Shown here piece after piece: positions 17,867 to 26,026 of a stretch of DNA of 64,000 nucleotides. The stretch lies in the NCBI GenBank assembly GCA_052066835.1, contig JBQHRJ010000004.1. One strand, written 5' to 3'. Below the pieces are notes generated by a model. That model saw only the letters and a list, made by a program, of their open reading frames with translations. It had not been told where the DNA came from and did not search any database. The position numbers and the translations under genes were made by a program. The first letter of the stretch is position 1; each line of letters starts with the position of its first letter. This stretch comes from UBA2821 sp902763335 (GTDB taxonomy: Bacteria > Bacillota > Clostridia > Lachnospirales > Lachnospiraceae).

Positions 17867-19105
17867 CTAACGTCTGGCAAGTTCCCTTGTAATCTCATCC
17901 CATGACACACCTTTTTCTGCCATAAGAACCATAACATGATATATAAAATCTGAAATCTCATATATTATTTCTTCAGGATCAGGATTCTTTGCAGCAATGA
18001 CTATCTCTGTTGCTTCCTCTCCGACCTTCTTTAATATTTTATCTATACCCTTATCAAACAGATAGTTCGTATATGAACCCTCTTTCGGATTCTTCTTTCT
18101 ATCTAATATAACATCAAATACTTCATTAAATACTTCTAACGGATTTGTATCGTCATATTCTTTCTTTACAAGAGTATTGAAGAAACAGCTTCTGTTTCCC
18201 GTATGGCATGCTGCACCAATCTGTTTGACTTTAGCAAGCAGTGTATCATTATCACAGTCTATTTTCAGTGATTTTACATACTGGAAATGTCCTGAAGTAA
18301 GTCCCTTAACCCAGAGTTCCTGTCTGCTTCTGCTGTAATATGTCATTCGTCCCGTTTTAATAGTTGTGTTAAACGCTTCCTCGTTCATGTAGGCAACCAT
18401 CAGCACCTCATTTGTCTTGTAATCCTGAACAACTACCGGAATATGTCCGTCACTGTTAAGCTTAAATTCAGAAAATGACATGCTGCTCTCAAACATATTT
18501 ACCTTTACACCGTCAGCTTTTAAACTGCTCTTTACATCCATAAAGTCTATATCTGTATTTCCTTCTATCACCTGTGCAACACCGTAAGCATTGTCATCCT
18601 TTGCAAATTCAGTTAATGACTTATCACTTACATCTCCTATTGTAAGTACCGGCAATATAGATGTATCAGCCTGCTTTTTAGTAATAAGAAGTGTAGCTCC
18701 TGCTTCTTTCCATGAATAATCGGCTATATCTGCATTTTCTGCATAGATTGCTATCTTTTCACTTCCGAATCTCTCAGCAGCGGCTTTTATAAGTGCAACA
18801 TTTGAGTCCTTTGACATATCAAGCACAGCCATTGCTCCGCCTGCGTACAAATATTTTTTTACGTCCTCAAGTCTCTTTATATTTCCGCCTATAAGTAAAG
18901 GAACATCTACAGCAGATGCTATCTGCTTTATTACACCTATGTTTGTGTCATGCTCTTTATCATTTGCAGATTCCTCAACTATATATATTTCATCCGCACC
19001 GTTATCATTTAACTTTTCACATAATGCAACGGCATCAGCATTTTCTACATTTACAGCTTTTCCGTTATTCAGACGAATATACGGCACTAACTTAAAATAT
19101 TCCAT
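17867..19105 (-). CDS. hisIE: HisF-like domain fused to phosphoribosyl-AMP cyclohydrolase / phosphoribosyl-ATP pyrophosphatase
   Basis: Catalyses steps 2 and 3 of histidine synthesis. Residues 1-205 form a HisA/HisF-like half with IGGNIKRLEDVKKYLYAGG; residues about 209-312 are HisI, with the zinc and magnesium motifs DCDNDTLL and ACHTGNRSCF; residues about 325-412 are HisE, with KVGEEATE. In the N-terminal part the catalytic Asp of HisF (D11 in T. maritima) is Arg11 and the second (D130) is Tyr121, so this barrel cannot do HisF chemistry. Start at 19105 rather than 19117, since GGAG lies before the second ATG. Last gene of the his operon. The domain may be a structural or regulatory remnant. 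Confidence 0.93.
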   Translation of the reverse strand: MEYFKLVPYIRLNNGKAVNVENADAVALCEKLNDNGADEIYIVEESANDKEHDTNIGVIKQIASAVDVPLLIGGNIKRLEDVKKYLYAGGAMAVLDMSKDSNVALIKAAAERFGSEKIAIYAENADIADYSWKEAGATLLITKKQADTSILPVLTIGDVSDKSLTEFAKDDNAYGVAQVIEGNTDIDFMDVKSSLKADGVKVNMFESSMSFSEFKLNSDGHIPVVVQDYKTNEVLMVAYMNEEAFNTTIKTGRMTYYSRSRQELWVKGLTSGHFQYVKSLKIDCDNDTLLAKVKQIGAACHTGNRSCFFNTLVKKEYDDTNPLEVFNEVFDVILDRKKNPKEGSYTNYLFDKGIDKILKKVGEEATEIVIAAKNPDPEEIIYEISDFIYHVMVLMAEKGVSWDEITRELARR

Positions 19106-19155
19106 TTCTATCTCCATTCGCGTATTTTATTTACAAAGATTACATGTGTTTTAGA

Positions 19156-19776
19156 TTAAAGAGAACCTTTTGTTGATAAAAGATCTGTTATTCTCTCATC
19201 TTTAATAGTTGCGTTGTCCAATGCCTTGGCAAAAGCTTTATACATGCCTTCAATTATATGATGGTTATTAGAACCTGCCATCTGTCTTATATGCAGATTC
19301 ATGCCGGCAGTATATGTAATGGCATAGAAAAATTCCTTAACCATCTCAGTATCAAAATATCCCACCCTGTCAGTGGTAAATTCTGCATCAAATATAAGAT
19401 ACGGTCTGCCTGACAAATCAAGGGCGCACATTATAAGTGCCTCATCCATCGGTAAAATCACTGAACCATATCTTTTAATCTGCTTTTTGTCACCAAGTGC
19501 CTCTTTGATGGCCTGTCCTAGAACTATTCCTGTATCTTCTATAGTATGATGGCAGTCGACATTAAGGTCTCCTTTAACTTTGACCGTAAGATCAAAAAGC
19601 CCGTGTTTTGCAAAGCTTATAAGCATATGGTCAAAAAAACCTATTCCTGTATCAACTTCTGATTTTCCCGTTCCGTCCAGATCAAGTTTTATCTGAATAT
19701 CTGTCTCACCTGTTTTTCTGGATACTTCAGCCACTCTTCTTTTTATTGACTTCTTAGATACTTTTTTGTTATCCAT
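19156..19776 (-). CDS. hisB: imidazoleglycerol-phosphate dehydratase
   Basis: Seventh enzyme activity of histidine synthesis, removing water from imidazole glycerol phosphate with two manganese ions. The 206-aa protein is monofunctional, without the phosphatase domain found in E. coli HisB. Metal-binding motifs are clear: DTGIGFFDHM, DCHHTIEDTG and the later SNNHHIIEG. A purine-rich GGCGGAG precedes the ATG. It sits between hisD and the hisIE fusion; hisH, hisA, hisF and hisC are not in the window, so they must be elsewhere if the pathway is complete. Confidence 0.95.
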   Translation of the reverse strand: MDNKKVSKKSIKRRVAEVSRKTGETDIQIKLDLDGTGKSEVDTGIGFFDHMLISFAKHGLFDLTVKVKGDLNVDCHHTIEDTGIVLGQAIKEALGDKKQIKRYGSVILPMDEALIMCALDLSGRPYLIFDAEFTTDRVGYFDTEMVKEFFYAITYTAGMNLHIRQMAGSNNHHIIEGMYKAFAKALDNATIKDERITDLLSTKGSL

Positions 19777-19810
19777 TTATGTCTCCGCCCTTCCAAACTA
19801 TATTTAAATC

Positions 19811-21106
19811 TTATTTTTCAAAACGAACTCTGATTGAATTTGCATGTGCAGTAAGTCTCTCTGCCTCAGCAAATTGTATAATATCCTCATGCATCGGGTC
19901 AAGTGCTTCTTTTGAAAATGAAATAATACTTGATTTCTTTATAAAATCATCAACACTGAGTGCTGAGAAAAATTTTGCCGTTCCGTTAGTAGGAAGTACA
20001 TGGTTAGGACCTGCAAAATAATCACCCAGAGGTTCTGAACTGTATTCACCGAGGAATATTGCTCCGGCATTTTTAACTTTAGTCATTGTATTAAACGAAT
20101 CTTTTGTCACGATTTCCAAATGCTCTGATGCAATTTCATTTACGGCATCAATAGCATCATCCATGTTGTCTGCTATAAGTATATGTCCGTAAGTATCGAG
20201 GGATTTCTGTATAATCTCTTTTCTTGAAAGAACACTTACAAATCCTTTTATCTCCTCATCAACCTTTGAAGCCAGTTCTTCACTTGTTGTAACAAGAATT
20301 GCAGATGCCATCTCATCATGTTCTGCCTGTGAAAGCATATCTGCTGCCACATATCTCGGATTTGCCGTCTCGTCAGCAAGAACAAGAATCTCGCTAGGTC
20401 CTGCAATTGAATCAATGCTTACAAAACCATACACTGCCTTCTTTGCAAGTGCAACAAATATATTACCAGGTCCGACTATTTTGTCAACCTTAGGTATAGT
20501 CTCAGTTCCAAACGCAAGCGCTGCTATAGCCTGTGCTCCACCTACTTTATAAATAACATCAACACCGGCCTCTTTTGCCGCAACAAGTGTTCCAGGATTA
20601 ACCTTTCCATCTTTTCCCGGTGGTGTAGTCATCACTATCTTTTCCACGCCTGCAACTTTTGCCGGAATGATATTCATAAGAACAGATGAAGGATATGCTG
20701 CCTTTCCTCCCGGAACATACACACCTGCCTTAGACAGTGCAGTAACCTTCTGTCCCAGAATACTTCCGTCCGGCTTACTGTCAAACCAGCTGTACTGTCT
20801 CTGTTTTTCATGGTATTCAGTAATATTCTTCTTTGCACGTCTGATGACCTCTACAAGACCATCCTTTTCAATCTCTGCATACGCTTCCTGTATCTCCTCA
20901 TCTGTGACAATTATGTTATCAGCAGATAATGATACTCCGTCAAACTTTTTAGTGTATTCAAAAACAGCCTTGTCTCCATTTTCACGCACATTATTTACAA
21001 TATCCTCAACTGTCTTTGTAAATTCACCGTAGTTGTTAGGACTTCTCTTAAGCAGATCATTTAAAATGTTTTTCTTTGTAGATTCATTTAATTTTGTTAT
21101 CTTCAT
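19811..21106 (-). CDS. hisD: histidinol dehydrogenase
   Basis: Last enzyme of histidine synthesis, oxidising histidinol in two steps with NAD and a zinc ion. The 431-aa protein is full length. Family motifs include SKAGVYVPGGKAAYPSS, the catalytic loop SIAGPSEILVLADETANP, zinc ligands in AEHDEMASA and the pair ASEHLEIVT. GGAGG stands seven bases before the ATG. It follows hisG after a 15-base gap in the operon. Confidence 0.96.
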   Translation of the reverse strand: MKITKLNESTKKNILNDLLKRSPNNYGEFTKTVEDIVNNVRENGDKAVFEYTKKFDGVSLSADNIIVTDEEIQEAYAEIEKDGLVEVIRRAKKNITEYHEKQRQYSWFDSKPDGSILGQKVTALSKAGVYVPGGKAAYPSSVLMNIIPAKVAGVEKIVMTTPPGKDGKVNPGTLVAAKEAGVDVIYKVGGAQAIAALAFGTETIPKVDKIVGPGNIFVALAKKAVYGFVSIDSIAGPSEILVLADETANPRYVAADMLSQAEHDEMASAILVTTSEELASKVDEEIKGFVSVLSRKEIIQKSLDTYGHILIADNMDDAIDAVNEIASEHLEIVTKDSFNTMTKVKNAGAIFLGEYSSEPLGDYFAGPNHVLPTNGTAKFFSALSVDDFIKKSSIISFSKEALDPMHEDIIQFAEAERLTAHANSIRVRFEK

Positions 21107-21121
21107 CGTCTTTCCTCCATT

Positions 21122-21763
21122 CTATTCATTAAGTGTATCTTTGAGGTCACGGATAAGTTTTCTTATTCTTTCGCTCTCCATCTTCATGCTCACCTGATTT
21201 ACAACCATTCTGGCTGATAACGGACAGATTTCCTCAAGAACCTGAAGACCATTTTCCTTTAGCGTGGAACCTGTTTCAACTATATCTACTATTACCTCTG
21301 AAAGACCTACTATAGGTGCCAGTTCAACTGAACCGTTAAGCTTTATTATCTCTACAGTCTGATGTTTCTTATTATAGAAATAATCCTTTGCAATGTTAGG
21401 ATATTTGCTGGCAACTCTTATCATCTCATGATGTTTCAAAAGTTCCTTTGCCGACTCCGGTCCGCACACGCACATTCTGCATTTTCCAAATCCGAGATCT
21501 GCAACTTCAAAAAGCTTTCGTCCCTCTTCAAGTATAGTGTCCTTACCAACGATTCCGATATCCGCAGCACCATACTCTACATAAGTCGGGACATCTCCTG
21601 CCTTTGCAAGAAAGAATTTAAGCTTAAGCTCTTCATTTACAAAAATAAGCTTTCTCGTTTTTTCATCCTTCATTTCTTCGCAGGTTATTCCGAATTTTTC
21701 AAATGTCTCAAGTGATTTTTTTGCAAGCCTTCCTTTGGCCAGTGCAAATGTTAAATATCTCAT
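21122..21763 (-). CDS. hisG: ATP phosphoribosyltransferase, short catalytic subunit
   Basis: First enzyme of histidine synthesis. The 213-aa length shows the short form (HisGS), which lacks the C-terminal ACT-like regulatory domain and needs HisZ for activity and feedback control; hisZ is the next gene upstream. Motifs: LTFALAKGRLAKKS at the N-terminus, YVEYGAADIGIVGKD, and the PRPP-binding DIVETGSTLKENGL. It is the second gene in the operon. Confidence 0.95.
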   Translation of the reverse strand: MRYLTFALAKGRLAKKSLETFEKFGITCEEMKDEKTRKLIFVNEELKLKFFLAKAGDVPTYVEYGAADIGIVGKDTILEEGRKLFEVADLGFGKCRMCVCGPESAKELLKHHEMIRVASKYPNIAKDYFYNKKHQTVEIIKLNGSVELAPIVGLSEVIVDIVETGSTLKENGLQVLEEICPLSARMVVNQVSMKMESERIRKLIRDLKDTLNE

Positions 21764-21798
21764 TTTTACAATCCACGCCTTTCTATAATTCTACATCA

Positions 21799-23037
21799 TT
21801 ACAATTCTCTTACTGTATTATCTGCTACATTTACAATCTTTGTCTTTTTCTGGGTTTGCATAAAATAAACCTCATCCACTCCCATTCTCTTTGCATATTC
21901 TATGTAGCCGTCCTCTGTCACACTGCTTCTCTTTCTCATGAGGATAACGTTTTTGCCATCACCCCTCATGTCTGATGCAAGTATAAGTGCCTCTTTATGT
22001 AATTCGCTTCTATATAATACAAGCTTGTTATTATAATCCACAGGAATATCTATCTTCTGTCTGTTAAGTGCAACCATAAGCTGGTCTGCGTTAATTGCAA
22101 ATCCCACTGCTGCCGCATTTTTGCCAAACTGTTTTAAAAGTGAATCATATCTTCCTCCGGTAACTATGGCATCACCGGTTCCATATGTATATGCTTTAAA
22201 TATTATACCTGTATAATAATGATACTGGCTAAGCATTCCAAGGTCAAATGAAATATATTTATCATATCCGTAGGCTTTAAGGATGTTATATAATTTTTCA
22301 AGTCTCTCAAGTGCCTTTAATGATTTTTTGTTATTTGTAAGTTTCTTAGCTGTCTCAAGCATTTCCGCACTTCCATACAGCTCTGAAAACTTCATGAATA
22401 CTTCCTTCTTCTCATCAGGAATGTCTATGCCTGAAATTATTTCTTCCATTCCAAAGTAATTTTTATTCTCTATAAGTGTTCTTAAATTGTCCTCAGCATC
22501 CTCATCGATACCGTTTTCTTCAACAAGTCCCTTGAAGAAATCCACCTGGCCGACTTCAACCTGAAATTCCTTTAATCCGGACTCCAGCATTGAATCAATA
22601 ACCATGGCTACAACTTCTGCATCGGCATCCGATGTATTATCACCTATAAGCTCTCCTCCAAGCTGTGTAAATTCTTTTAATTTTCCCTGATATTCAGAAT
22701 TATTTATATATGAATTTGCCTGATAACATAATCTTATCGGCATATCCTCATCCGCAAAATACTTTGATGCTGCCCTCGCAGCCGGAGGTGTCATATCCGG
22801 TCTTAAAACGAGTGTATTTCCCTCTCTGTCGAAAAATTTATACATATTCTTTGAAGCAACACTTCCGCGTTCTTTACTGAAAATATCAAAAAATTCAAAT
22901 GTAGGTGTCTGTATATCCCTGTAACCGTAACTTAAAAATATCTTGTGTATGCGCTCCTGTATGTATATCTTCTTTGCACATTCTAAATTGTATATGTCTC
23001 TTACACCTACAGGTGTATGTAATAACTTATTTTCCAT
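21799..23037 (-). CDS. hisZ: ATP phosphoribosyltransferase regulatory subunit, HisRS-like
   Basis: HisZ is a paralogue of histidyl-tRNA synthetase without aminoacylation activity that binds short HisG as a hetero-octamer and gives histidine feedback. The 412-aa protein shows class II synthetase features: TPVGVRDIY at the N-terminus, LRPDMTPPAARA and a late GGRYDSLLKQFGKNAAAVGFA. A HisS-type anticodon-binding domain is short or altered at the C-terminus. It is the first gene of the his operon, with a promoter about 100 bases upstream. A true hisS is less likely given the direct pairing with short hisG and the sequence differences. Confidence 0.92.
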   Translation of the reverse strand: MENKLLHTPVGVRDIYNLECAKKIYIQERIHKIFLSYGYRDIQTPTFEFFDIFSKERGSVASKNMYKFFDREGNTLVLRPDMTPPAARAASKYFADEDMPIRLCYQANSYINNSEYQGKLKEFTQLGGELIGDNTSDADAEVVAMVIDSMLESGLKEFQVEVGQVDFFKGLVEENGIDEDAEDNLRTLIENKNYFGMEEIISGIDIPDEKKEVFMKFSELYGSAEMLETAKKLTNNKKSLKALERLEKLYNILKAYGYDKYISFDLGMLSQYHYYTGIIFKAYTYGTGDAIVTGGRYDSLLKQFGKNAAAVGFAINADQLMVALNRQKIDIPVDYNNKLVLYRSELHKEALILASDMRGDGKNVILMRKRSSVTEDGYIEYAKRMGVDEVYFMQTQKKTKIVNVADNTVREL

Positions 23038-23138
23038 TATTTCTTATCCCTCTTCCTTTCTTTTCTTATAGAGGCAGTTAATTTTACTTTATTGCATTAA
23101 AGTGCTACCACATTAATATATCTTTAAACTGATTGTAT

Positions 23139-23167
23139 ATTATACTTTATAATAACTTTTTAGTCAA
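23139..23167 (-). promoter_or_regulatory. sigma-A promoter of the his operon
   Basis: Minus strand: TTGACT (23162-23167), 17-base spacer, TATAAT (23139-23144). The -35 box overlaps the recU stop codon. The leader of about 95 bases has a small hairpin ACTTTA/TAAAGT but no T-box or histidine-rich leader peptide that I can see. Confidence 0.8.
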
Positions 23168-23697
23168 TCTCTAAATGTCAGGTCCATTTGAAGCTGCTCA
23201 AGATAATGAACCGGTGCTCCCGGCGTGGAACCTATCTTATATGTCTTATCTATTTCCTCATACCGTATACTTTTTCTACCTCCGTTTAAACCTCTTTCAT
23301 AAAATATTTTTATATCTCTGAAAGGAACATAATACATTTCATTTCTCTCCCTAAAGAAAAGCAGGATAAACGATATGGCATTCTGTTTTTCATATTCTTC
23401 CATAAACCTGTACTGGTGTTCATGTATATTCTGCAATGCAAACGTGTCCTTACTGCATTCCTTCGCATCAAAGCATACCGGTATTCCCTGAACTACTCCT
23501 ATATAGTCAACAGAACTTTTCTGTTCAAAATATGCAAGTGTTATATGCCTTGTTGACTTGTCTATGCTTATCGGTTTTATGGGTGTCGGTATCTTTTGTA
23601 TAAGTGCGATTCCCTTATCCCTGTATGTTTCATTTGTAAAATTTATCAGATCCTCCAGTGTTGAGCCTCTAAGGCCCCTGCTGTTCCATGTCGCCAT
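23164..23697 (-). CDS. recU: Holliday junction resolvase RecU
   Basis: Gram-positive resolvase that cuts four-way junctions and works with RuvAB. The 177-aa protein has the RecU core: NSRGLRGSTLEDLINFTN, IPTPIKP, the active-site stretch SSVDYIGVVQGIPVCFDAKE with its D, D and ExK-like acidic residues, and NIHEHQYRFM. Length is near the short end of the family (B. subtilis 206 aa), with a shorter N-terminus. Its ATG overlaps the preceding pseudouridine synthase stop as TAATG, so translation is coupled. Note that the usual partner ponA is not adjacent. Confidence 0.93.
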   Translation of the reverse strand: MATWNSRGLRGSTLEDLINFTNETYRDKGIALIQKIPTPIKPISIDKSTRHITLAYFEQKSSVDYIGVVQGIPVCFDAKECSKDTFALQNIHEHQYRFMEEYEKQNAISFILLFFRERNEMYYVPFRDIKIFYERGLNGGRKSIRYEEIDKTYKIGSTPGAPVHYLEQLQMDLTFRD

Positions 23698-24668
23698 TAT
23701 TCAAATTCACCCTTTATCACATTTTTAAATGTCTCCGGAACGTCTGCCTTTATACACATTCCAGAAAGATTTTTCATTTCTCCTGAAAGTGCCGGAAATG
23801 TAACTTCTCCCGCATGTAATAGCTGTGAGTTACATCCGTATCCGTTTTTGACATATTGATTTAACTTTTTATTTCCATATTTGTAATCACCTGCTATCGG
23901 ATGACCTGTCCATGCAAGATGGGCACGAATCTGATGTGGCTTTCCCGTTATAAGCTTGATTCTTAACAGAGTTAATTTACCATTATTCTTCACCGGCTCA
24001 TAATATGTTTCTATATATGAGGAGCCTTCCTTTTTTTCTGCAGTAACGGTTACCTTATTAGTCTTCTCATCCTTTTTTAAATATCCGGATACTTTCTTTT
24101 TATCTGTCATTACTCCGTCAACTATACAATAATAATACTTATCAATAGTTCTGTCCTTAAGCATTTTTGAAAGCGTCTGTGTTCCTGTTAATGAACATCC
24201 CGCAAGAACAAGCCCGCTGGTATTTCTATCGAGTCTGTTACACACTGACGGTCTGAATGTTCTAAGACTTTCATCTGTAACCTTCTTTTTACCATAAAGA
24301 TATTCTATTATGTATTCATTAAGTGAAACATCATTTTTTTCAGCTTTCTGCGATAACATTCCGACCGGCTTATTTACTATTATAATGTTACTGTCTTCAT
24401 ACACTACATCAAGGTTTACCTGCGTTTTTAATAATACATTTTCATTTACGCCCATGAATTTATCTATAGTCTCATCAGACATAAACATTTTAATTATATC
24501 ACCTTCTGAAAGTTTTTCACTGCCGTCTGCTTTTTTTCCGTTTCTTGTAATGTTTTTCTTTCTAAGCATTTTATATATGAAGCTTTTCGGTGCATCCTTT
24601 AAATATTTGGATAAATATTTATCAAAGCGCTGCCCCGCCTCATTTGGTCCAATATTTAATTCTCTCAT
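23697..24668 (-). CDS. RluA-family 23S rRNA pseudouridine synthase
   Basis: A 323-aa enzyme that converts uridine to pseudouridine in rRNA, RluC/RluD type. An N-terminal S4 RNA-binding domain (about 13-75; QRFDKYLSKYLKDAP) is followed by the catalytic domain with the nucleophilic Asp in NRLDRNTSGL and the late GKPHQIRAHLAWTGHPI motif. It follows a small membrane protein gene after 24 bases and overlaps recU by one base. Which uridine is the target cannot be read from the sequence. Confidence 0.92.
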   Translation of the reverse strand: MRELNIGPNEAGQRFDKYLSKYLKDAPKSFIYKMLRKKNITRNGKKADGSEKLSEGDIIKMFMSDETIDKFMGVNENVLLKTQVNLDVVYEDSNIIIVNKPVGMLSQKAEKNDVSLNEYIIEYLYGKKKVTDESLRTFRPSVCNRLDRNTSGLVLAGCSLTGTQTLSKMLKDRTIDKYYYCIVDGVMTDKKKVSGYLKKDEKTNKVTVTAEKKEGSSYIETYYEPVKNNGKLTLLRIKLITGKPHQIRAHLAWTGHPIAGDYKYGNKKLNQYVKNGYGCNSQLLHAGEVTFPALSGEMKNLSGMCIKADVPETFKNVIKGEFE

Positions 24669-24692
24669 TCCTGTCTCCGTTTCAACGCTTTT

Positions 24693-25241
24693 CTACATAG
24701 AATATATACAAAGCAATTCTCCAATTCTCTTATCCTTTGCATCACTTTCTAATTCTTCAAGTCCTGACACCGCATTTTTAAATTTTTCATAATCTGAAAA
24801 TGCTTTAACTGTCACTCCCTGAAATTCTGAATTTAATATTTCCTTTAAATATTTTTCAGTGCCGACCACATCTGTCTTTTTATGTGAAATAAAACAATAT
24901 ACTCTTTTAGCTTTAATTGCGACAAATGTCACACCCATAATCTTCTGCTCCGAAGTAATCACCAAATCTGACATGAGTGTATATTTATCAGACCGGACCT
25001 CTTTATACAATGACTCATCTGCGGATTTATACGGAATAAGTACTATATAACCCACGCCAAACTTTGCAGCAGGTATAACTATGACAACAGCTATTACCGT
25101 CATAATATTTCTTATGGTTTTATAATACATAAGTCCGCCAAACAATATTCCCATAACCAGAATAAGACATCCCAGTGTCATTAATAACTGATATATTTTC
25201 TTGTACTGAATATAACCGTACTGTCCTTTTTCTTTTCTCAT
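24693..25241 (-). CDS. membrane protein of unknown function
   Basis: A 182-aa protein. Two hydrophobic helices (about residues 17-40 and 44-70) form a hairpin, followed by a soluble domain of about 110 residues with alternating hydrophobic and charged positions (KTDVVGTEKYLKEILNSEF). No catalytic motif is visible. The start codon overlaps the SDR stop by four bases (ATGA), so it is translated together with that gene. I do not recognise the family; it looks like a conserved lineage-specific protein. Confidence 0.7.
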   Translation of the reverse strand: MRKEKGQYGYIQYKKIYQLLMTLGCLILVMGILFGGLMYYKTIRNIMTVIAVVIVIPAAKFGVGYIVLIPYKSADESLYKEVRSDKYTLMSDLVITSEQKIMGVTFVAIKAKRVYCFISHKKTDVVGTEKYLKEILNSEFQGVTVKAFSDYEKFKNAVSGLEELESDAKDKRIGELLCIYSM

Positions 25242-26026
25242 TTTCTTTCCTTTCCATTCAGCACTTTCATAACTCCAAGTGCGACGTTGTGAGGCACAAC
25301 TTTTGATGCAAACATGAGAAGTTTCATGGATGTTCCATATACCGAAACTTCTTTTTTCTGTACTGAATCCTTCAATGCCTGTCTCACAACATCTTTAGCA
25401 CGGCTCATAAATAAATCCTTATACCATGCCCTCTCAACACCATTTTCTGCTATATTGAAAAACTCTGTATTCACCGGTCCCGGACACACCGCCGTCACAT
25501 ATATGTTTTTGTTTCTTAATTCACTGTTTAAAGCTCTTGAAAAACTTAATACATATGATTTGGATGCAGCGTATATCGCAAACCCCGGCTGAGGGAAAAA
25601 TGCTGCCGATGATGCCAGATTTATAATTCTTCCGTTTTTTGCCATATACGGAAGTGTGAGAAGAGTAACTTTAGTCAGCGCCACACAGTTTGTTTCAACA
25701 ACACCTGTCTCAACCTCAACGCCATGGGTACCGGCTGTTCCTACTAACCCATATCCTGCACAGTTTATAAGCATTTTCACTCCCGGGTTTTCCTGTGAAA
25801 GTATCTTTTTATATTTATTTTCAAACTCATTTGTATTCACGTCCTCATCGATTATGATGCATGCAGTGTTTAATTCACCCTGCAGTTCCTCAAGTCTGTC
25901 TCGCCTTCTCGCAATCAGCCATATCTCATCAATATTTTTCATTGACCTGTCTATAATGGATGCAAATTCTCTTCCCATTCCTGATGATGCTCCTGTAATA
26001 ACAGCTACCTTTTTCAATTCATTCAC
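25238..26026 (-). CDS. short-chain dehydrogenase/reductase
   Basis: A 262-aa NAD(P)-dependent oxidoreductase of the classical SDR family. The cofactor motif TGASSGMGREFA is at residues 10-21, NCAGYG follows, the catalytic serine is in NLASSAAFFPQ and the YxxxK pair in YAASKSYVLSF. The sequence PGPVNTEFF after the active site is typical. The C-terminus is close to the DltE/ short acyl-reductase subgroup. It overlaps both neighbours by four bases. The substrate is unknown. Confidence 0.9.
   Translation of the reverse strand: MNELKKVAVITGASSGMGREFASIIDRSMKNIDEIWLIARRRDRLEELQGELNTACIIIDEDVNTNEFENKYKKILSQENPGVKMLINCAGYGLVGTAGTHGVEVETGVVETNCVALTKVTLLTLPYMAKNGRIINLASSAAFFPQPGFAIYAASKSYVLSFSRALNSELRNKNIYVTAVCPGPVNTEFFNIAENGVERAWYKDLFMSRAKDVVRQALKDSVQKKEVSVYGTSMKLLMFASKVVPHNVALGVMKVLNGKERK

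Noticed and set aside
23038..23163. GGTAGCAC in the his leader as a T-box sequence
   Set aside because: The leader is about 95 bases with no antiterminator or terminator pair and no specifier loop that I can draw.
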